From the NCBI RefSeq assembly GCF_042767895.1, contig NC_091583.1, forward strand, positions 12,540,024 through 12,552,523: a DNA stretch of 12,500 nt, read 5' to 3'. This document shows, in pieces, positions 7,886 to 12,500 of this stretch; the first letter of the stretch is position 1; each line of letters starts with the position of its first letter. Both the position numbers and the translations under genes were made by a program. The DNA is from Penaeus vannamei (Eukaryota; Arthropoda; Malacostraca; Decapoda; Penaeidae). The notes below the pieces were generated by a model. That model saw nothing but the letters and a program-made list of their open reading frames with translations. It had not been told where the DNA came from and searched no databases.

Positions 7886-8320
7886 TAGTGAGAGGGGGGA
7901 GAGGGGGAGGGAGAGAGAGGGGGGGGAGAAGAGGGAGGGGAGAGGGGGTAGAGTGGGAGAGAGAGTGGTGGGAGGGGAGAGTGGGAGAGAGAGGGGGAGA
8001 AGAGGGAGGGAGAGTGGGAGAGAGAGGAAGGAAGGAAGAGAGTAGGAAGGGCGAAGGGAGGAAGGGAGGAAGGGAGGGAGGGCGAGAGAGAAAGAGAGGT
8101 GGGGGCAAAAGAGAGAGATAGCGAAAAAGAGAGAGAAATAAATAAATAGAGCCAGACATAGAGAAAGAGAGAGGAGAGAGAGAGAGAGAACGAGAAAGAG
8201 AAAGACAGAAAGAAGAGCGAGACATAGAGAGAGAGAAGATAGAGATAGTGAAAGAGATAGAGATCGAGAAAGAGAAAGAAAGAAAGAGCGAGACAGATAT
8301 ATAGAGAGAAGGAGGGATCG
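7886..8320. repeat. Purine tract, GGGA/GGAA then GA/GAAA
   Basis: About 430 bp of purines. The first part is G-rich, with GAGTGGGAGAGAGAG at 7951, 7979 and 8012 (spacings 28 and 33). A GGAA/GGGA block covers 8030-8085. The rest is GA and GAAA units with AAATAAAT at 8138-8150 and a TATA at 8298-8303. It is complementary in type to the preceding pyrimidine tract. Confidence 0.93.
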
Positions 8321-8412
8321 GATAGTGTTATCTCCTCCTTAAAGACTGTCTTTTTGTTAACATTTTCGGCCGATAAGAGAAATTCAAAAGAGGACGATAG
8401 ACCCCTTGATAA
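8321..8412. other. Short low-copy spacer
   Basis: Mixed sequence with a CGGCCG at 8368-8373. No gene, RNA or regulatory pattern is recognisable. Confidence 0.5.
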
Positions 8413-8511
8413 GCTCCCCACTCCCTCCTGCCATCCCCCTTACCCTCCCCTCCCCTTTACCCCTTACCCCCCCCTCCCCCTTACCCCTTACCCCCCACCC
8501 CCTTCCTCTGA
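8413..8511. repeat. C-rich block with TTACCCC units
   Basis: Runs of C4 to C8 with TTACCCC at 8457, 8464, 8480 and 8487, so CCTTTACCCCTTACCCC recurs about 24 bp later in near-identical form. The minus strand has many G4 runs and can form G-quadruplexes; the plus strand can form i-motifs. The unit GGGGTAA is not the arthropod telomere repeat. Confidence 0.85.
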
Positions 8512-8736
8512 AACGCATAAGGGGAACGACAGTCGACCTTAATGTTGCTCTTCTCTCTTTGCTTGTTTTTTTCTATTTTCCTTTTTCTTTATCTCTTTTC
8601 CTTCTTTCTGTCCTCGTGTCCTTTTCTCTTCCTCTTGTTCATTTCTTTTTATTCTACTTCTCACTCATTTCTTCTTCTTCTTCTTCTTCGTCTTATTTCT
8701 TTCTAATAATCCTTGAATATAATTCCGTATTGCTTA
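8512..8736. other. T/C-rich degenerate sequence with (TTC)6
   Basis: Low-complexity T-rich DNA with a clean TTC block at 8672-8689. No gene is visible. The 152-codon plus frame across 8406-8864 is built from the C-rich block, this tract and the TG-rich region, and has no domain. Confidence 0.65.
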
Positions 8737-8996
8737 TGTGCAGTATGTGCGTCAATATGTGTGCGTTCATGTACGTTTACGTATGGATAATTGTGTACAG
8801 AAGTATAAATATGTGTTTATGTGTACGTTTGTGTATGTACGTGTATGTGTGTATATGTGTGTAAGTGTGTTTCTTTGTATATGTTTGTGTGTGTGTCTAT
8901 GTGTGTTTGGGTGCATGTGTGTTTGTTTCTTTATGTATATGTGTGATGTATATGTGTACGTGCATGTGTGTGTGTGTGTGTGTGCGCGCTCGTCCA
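8737..8996. repeat. Degenerate TGTR-rich region
   Basis: About 260 bp dominated by TGTG, TATG and TACG units with no stable period, ending in a cleaner TG run at 8966-8983. It resembles an old TG microsatellite broken by substitutions. Cysteine/valine frames on the plus strand and histidine/threonine frames on the minus strand derive from it. Confidence 0.85.
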
Positions 8997-9138
8997 TGTG
9001 CGTCGGGGGTTGTGTGCAGACGTGGTCCTTGAGATGAAAGGTCTGATAAAGGACCTTGACGATGACCTTTTGTGACACGATACAGGTGTTGCACTCACTC
9101 GCTCCACTGCCCTTTGTATGAGCGAGTGGTTATCCGTC
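8997..9138. promoter_or_regulatory. Unique island with clustered nuclear-receptor half-site-like motifs
   Basis: Four AGGTCA-like hexamers lie within 47 bp. On the minus strand these are AAAGGTCA (complement of 9063-9070) and TCAAGGTCC (complement of 9051-9059, close to the extended half site bound by FTZ-F1/ERR-type receptors). On the plus strand AAAGGTCT is at 9037-9044; the fourth is TCAAGGACC (complement of 9024-9032). The same bases give GGTCCTT/AAGGACC stems (9024-9030 with 9049-9055) interlocked with AAAGGTC/GACCTTT stems (9037-9043 with 9064-9070). Binding is inference; no gene is known to lie next to it. Confidence 0.25.
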
Positions 9139-9142
9139 TCTC

Positions 9143-9235
<93 letters not shown>

Positions 9236-9278
9236 TTTCTTTCTTTCTCTCTCTCGCTTTGTCTCTTTCTCTTTCTCT

Positions 9279-9364
<86 letters not shown>

Positions 9365-9400
9365 CTCCCTCTCTCTCTCCCTCCTTTCCTCACTTTTTCT
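9139..9400. repeat. CT / CTTT / CTAT pyrimidine tract
   Basis: In order: TATC units (9144-9156), TTTC (9156-9180), TC (9180-9200), TTTC (9201-9249), mixed CT/CTTT (9250-9285), CT with one TTT interruption (9286-9348), CTAT (9347-9363), then degenerate CT. Serine/leucine frames are repeat translations. Confidence 0.95.
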
Positions 9401-9923
<523 letters not shown>

Positions 9924-10415
9924 ACGTTCTCGGTATATAGATGGTAAGAAAGAGCGAGATTCTTCTTCCTCGTCGAACACCAGTTTTAAAAATTTGAGTT
10001 CGATTTTTTTTCTATATTCCACGTGGCTTGAAAAAAGGGCGCGGGGCCTTCTTTGTTTTTAACACGATTTTTATATTCGGTCTAAGTTGCTTTGTGAGGA
10101 AAAGTTAAGAATGTACCCTAGCGCATATAAATGTCACGTTTTCACAAGAACGTTTATAAAGAATTTCTAGACACGTCAGGCTTCCTGAATATCAAAGAGA
10201 TTCCGCCCGTCCTTTTTTTTCTCCTTGTGAAAACATATGCTATTAATTTAGATTCTGCTCGTCCTCACTTGGGGACCTTCCAATCTTCCCCGCAGTTGAG
10301 GGAAATTTTGGCCAGGTGACCCGACCTCCCTAACGAGGGTCACGTTGCCAAGCGCTGTCCCCCTCGAGCGAAATATTGGTCCAGGAACTCCCTCAGCCTC
10401 CGCGCCTCACCTAGT
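9924..10415. other. Low-copy segment with E-box, TATA-like and hairpin motifs
   Basis: Non-repetitive DNA. CCACGTGG (10019-10026) is a perfect palindrome containing the E-box CACGTG. TATAAA occurs at 10126-10131 and 10155-10160. A 62-codon plus frame (10131-10319) has no ATG at its first codon position that I would trust and no recognisable family. A pyrimidine run before GCAG (near 10293) followed 20 nt later by CAG/GTGACC (10313-10319) could mimic a micro-exon. None of these establishes a gene. Confidence 0.4.
10316..10343. other. Small inverted repeat GTGACCC...GGGTCAC
   Basis: Perfect 7-bp arms at 10316-10322 and 10337-10343 with a 14-nt loop. It contains the half site GTGACC/GGTCAC. No T-run follows, and a bacterial-type terminator is not expected in this DNA. 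Confidence 0.55.
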
Positions 10416-10595
10416 CCCCTTTTCTAATCCCTCCCTTCCTCCTCCCCTCGTTCTCCGCCTCCCTTGGTCCTCCTTCCCTCTCCTCTCCCCGCGTCCTCCC
10501 TCTCCCTTGGTCCTCCTTCCCTCCCCTCTCCCCTCGTCCTTCCCCTCCCCTGTTCCTCCTGCCCTCCCCTCTCCCCTCTCCCCCTACCCCCCATC
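10416..10595. repeat. 43-bp C/T-rich minisatellite, about four units
   Basis: CCCTTGGTCCTCCTTCCCTC begins at 10461 and again at 10504. A variant with CCCTGTTCCTCCTGCCCTC begins near 10547, and a weaker unit near 10416. Spacing is 43-44 bp. Each unit closes with CTCTCCCC and a CGTCC or similar. The second half of the array is more uniform, ending in CTCCCC filler. Serine/proline/leucine frames here are repeat-derived. Confidence 0.85.
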
Positions 10596-10861
10596 TGGAT
10601 CCAATATCCTGCGAGGCCTTCTTGCAAGGAGAGGGCGGAGGAAAATATGTTTTGGGTTTGTGTTTTGGAGGAGCTCCGTGATGACTATGGCAGATGGAGC
10701 GCGGAGCAATATGTCGCTGCCGCCTAGGTCTCCCCCTCATGTATATGCGATGCCATGCGTGTTTTTCCCCGCGATATGGACTTCTACGTGTGCTGAACTA
10801 CGAAAAAAATATCAAATTTCACAAGGAGATGCTCTTAGAATTTGATTTTTTTCCCCTTTTC
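10596..10861 (+). other. Low-copy segment with a 54-codon open frame at 10681-10845
   Basis: Mixed-complexity DNA downstream of a C/T minisatellite. A plus frame that is open through the minisatellite continues here for about 80 codons. Its first ATG in unique sequence is at 10681 and it stops at 10843-10845. The peptide (MTMADGARSNMSLPPRSPPH at the start) has ordinary composition but no recognised domain. The pyrimidine tract ending near 10590, followed by AG at 10617-10618, resembles a 3' splice site, so a terminal exon is conceivable. Chance openness is equally plausible. Confidence 0.15.
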
Positions 10862-10900
10862 AACGAGGGGAGTGGGGAAGGCGTGGAGGGGGGGAGGTCA
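10862..10900. repeat. G-rich block
   Basis: GGGG, GGGGAAGG and GGGGGGGG runs with short spacers, able to support a G-quadruplex on the plus strand. It lies immediately upstream of the TATA-like motif at 10905. Confidence 0.7.
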
Positions 10901-10904
10901 GAAA

Positions 10905-10911
10905 TATAAAA
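10905..10911 (+). promoter_or_regulatory. TATA-box-like motif TATAAAA
   Basis: A perfect TATAAAA between a G-rich block and a CpG-containing segment. The nearest TCAG-type initiator, with its A at 10947, is about 42 bp away, longer than the usual 30 or so. The downstream ATG at 10922 is too close to be the start codon of a transcript from this box. The motif is real; promoter function is weakly supported. Confidence 0.15.
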
Positions 10912-10921
10912 CCTGCGACAT

Positions 10922-11125
10922 ATGGCGCCGCGAACCGTACGCCTTCAGGAGAGTCTTAGGCGCCTGTGGATTCGGGAGAGTTATGTTCTCCTTCTCAATA
11001 CATGGGGTTGTCGACCTAAACAGCTGGCGGGGATTAGCGCTGTTCTGCCCCCTCCTCGTGAACTGAGCCGCGCCTGGCATTCACGACAGTGGAGGGGGGA
11101 GATGGCAAGCGATAAGAATTTCTAA
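10922..11125 (+). CDS. Candidate 67-aa open frame, unrecognised
   Basis: ATG at 10922, TAA at 11123-11125, spanning unique, non-repetitive DNA. The peptide begins MAPRTVRLQESLRRLWIRES and is basic, with no low-complexity segment, signal peptide or membrane helix. The base at -3 is C, a weak start context. It is one of the few frames in the window not built from repeats. A 60-codon minus-strand frame overlaps the same stretch, which argues that the openness may be chance. No family is recognised. Confidence 0.12.
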   Translation: MAPRTVRLQESLRRLWIRESYVLLLNTWGCRPKQLAGISAVLPPPRELSRAWHSRQWRGEMASDKNF

Positions 11126-11430
11126 TATTAGGATAGAAATATGGAGATGGAGTTTTGTTTAGATGGCTTGATAGAACGGAGAGGAAGCCTTCGCAAAACC
11201 CTCCGAGAAGAACGAGCAGCTCCTCGACAGACAAAGACAGACAGATCCCTACTTTAAGAGACGTCGCAGCTTCACTAAATCGGGAATGAGTTTAGAAATG
11301 AATAAAGGATAAGTCCAAGATTCCTCTCGCCGGCACAGAGAGTCTGTAGAGGAGGGATTGCACGAATTCATGGCCTCGGTAATGAGAGCAGCAACACGTG
11401 ATCTAGTTTTAGGGCGTTTGGGCGGGCGGG
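11126..11430. other. Low-copy segment, no gene recognised
   Basis: Mixed sequence with GACGTC at 11260-11265, CACGTG at 11395-11400 and a short run of GACAGACA units (11227-11241). A GGGCGGGCGGGC block at 11420-11431 marks its right edge. No convincing frame on either strand. Confidence 0.5.
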
Positions 11431-11690
11431 CAACTACTGGTCTTGAGAAGGAAAGGGAAAGGAAAAGGAAGGTCTAAGAGGGAGGAAATAAGAACGATGA
11501 CAGGGAGAAAAAAAAATAAGATATAGAGAAGAGAGAGAGGGGGTGATGAGGAAAGGGAAGAGAGAAAGGAGAGATAAAATGCGTGTTTCGGAGAGAGAGG
11601 GGGGGGGAGGGAGGGAGAGGGAGAGAGAGAGAGAGAGAGAGAGGGAGGGAAGAGGGGGATAGAGAGAGGGGGGGGGGAACGAGAACTAGC
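11431..11690. repeat. Purine tract, GGAAA then GA/GGGA
   Basis: A/G-rich DNA: GGAAAGGGAAAGG units first, then GA dinucleotides (11622-11643) and G runs at 11599-11607 and 11669-11678. Arginine/glutamate frames are repeat translations. Confidence 0.92.
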
Positions 11691-11840
11691 GTGAGAGAGA
11701 AAACCCAACCACATTTTGTTTATTTACACAACCTTCATTATCATTTCAACCGAGAGGCTGCGAGAACACAGCCTTCTCCTCTTCTCCTGCCTACTCCATT
11801 TTACTCTTTCTCGATATCTTTGCCGTCATCCTTTTTTCTT
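11691..11840. other. Short low-copy spacer between purine and pyrimidine tracts
   Basis: Mixed sequence that grows pyrimidine-rich to the right. Nothing recognisable. Confidence 0.5.
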
Positions 11841-12240
<400 letters not shown>

Positions 12241-12405
12241 CCTCGTTCTCAAGCAGGCGTGGTGTTAAGCGACCTGCTTACCCCAAAATTGATGACCCTT
12301 TCTAAGTCCCACTTGAGGGTGATACAGCCTCGAGTTCTTAGAGTGTTTGTTTGGGGTTCTGGTTTGCGTTAGAGCTCTGGTTCTCGGCGCTTGGTTTCCT
12401 AACTA
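12241..12405 (+). other. Low-copy segment with acceptor-like site and hairpin
   Basis: After the long pyrimidine tract comes TTCTCAAGCAG (12246-12256), a textbook-looking 3' splice site context. One frame is open for about 40 codons beyond it (VVLSDLLTPKLMTLSKSHLR) to a TAG at 12370-12372. AAGCAGG (12251-12257) and CCTGCTT (12273-12279) form a 7-bp stem with a 15-nt loop across the same bases. No family is recognised. Nearly every unique island right of a pyrimidine tract would show such a site, so specificity is low. Confidence 0.22.
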
Positions 12406-12495
12406 AGGGGGGAGAGGGGGGGAGTGGTAGGGTTAAGGGGGAGTTGGGGAGGTCATGGGGAGTGGGGGTGGAAGGGGTAAGGGGGTTGGTGGGTA
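12406..12495. repeat. G-rich block at the window edge
   Basis: Many GGG to GGGGGGG runs with one-to-five-base spacers, including GGGTTAAGGGGG and GGGGTAAGGGGG. A strong G-quadruplex candidate on the plus strand. The GGGGTAAGGGG motif is also found on the minus strand of the C-rich block at 8413-8511. The block probably continues past the window. Confidence 0.8.
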
Positions 12496-12500
12496 TGGCT

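Noticed and set aside
6877..8121. A 414-codon open frame as a large low-complexity protein
   Set aside because: It is composed of trinucleotide microsatellites (Asn/Asp, Ile, Ser/Phe) and then a purine tract (Arg/Gly/Glu). Stop-free triplet repeats explain its length, and only about 35 codons are unique.
8457..8494. TTACCCC units as telomere-like sequence
   Set aside because: The complement GGGGTAA is neither TTAGG nor TTAGGG, and the units are few and irregular.

Overview
This window reads as non-coding nuclear DNA from a eukaryote whose genome is extremely rich in simple sequence repeats. The likeliest source is a penaeid shrimp or another decapod crustacean. That is an inference from repeat density: penaeid genomes are known for exceptional microsatellite content, with TA, TG/CA, GA/CT, TATC/GATA and trinucleotide tracts interleaved as they are here. 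Nothing in the sequence identifies the species. I found no recognisable conserved protein, rRNA, tRNA, transposase or reverse transcriptase, and no CRISPR array. Most long open frames exist only because repeats whose register lacks stop codons stay open, such as GA, CT, AC, TA and trinucleotide tracts.

Layout. 1-540: imperfect TG repeats in AT-rich DNA. 541-1012: a CpG-dense GC-rich island, the best candidate for a promoter or first exon, with a 70-aa minus-strand open frame. 1050-1500: a 62-bp purine-rich minisatellite. 1501-1720: low-copy DNA ending in a splice-acceptor-like site. 1723-2431: a compound microsatellite of TA, TG, TATG, TATC and GATA blocks forming two inverted repeats. 2432-3320: low-copy DNA around a (CT)n tract and a G15 run. 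3324-3449: a tandem duplication in CA-rich DNA. 3450-4125: pyrimidine tract, unique island, then purine tract. 4126-5830: the longest low-copy stretch, with a GAA/GGA tract, a degenerate 102-bp tandem repeat and a dispersed repeat pair.

5831-6620 is a 35-bp T/C-rich minisatellite with a higher-order duplication. 6870-7793 is a trinucleotide domain: GAT/AAT, then its complement ATT/ATC, then TCC/TTC. 7796-8320 is a short unique island followed by a purine tract. 8413-8511 is C-rich. 8737-8996 is degenerate TG-rich DNA. 9000-9130 is unique and holds a cluster of nuclear-receptor-half-site-like motifs. 9139-9400 is CT/CTTT, and 9720-9923 is an (AC)n tract of about 100 units.

9924-10415 is low-copy. 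10416-10595 is a 43-bp C/T minisatellite. 10596-11430 is low-copy, with two short open frames and TATA-like motifs. 11431-12240 is a purine tract, a short spacer and a pyrimidine tract. 12241-12500 is low-copy and ends in a G-rich block.

No genes can be shown to work together. The supportable content is repeat architecture: strand-switching purine/pyrimidine domains, several minisatellites, long inverted repeats, and unique islands between tracts. The islands could be exons or regulatory elements, but the sequence alone does not prove it. I see no convincing new biological system. The most distinctive items are the TATC/GATA and trinucleotide inverted repeats, the three minisatellite families and the CpG island.
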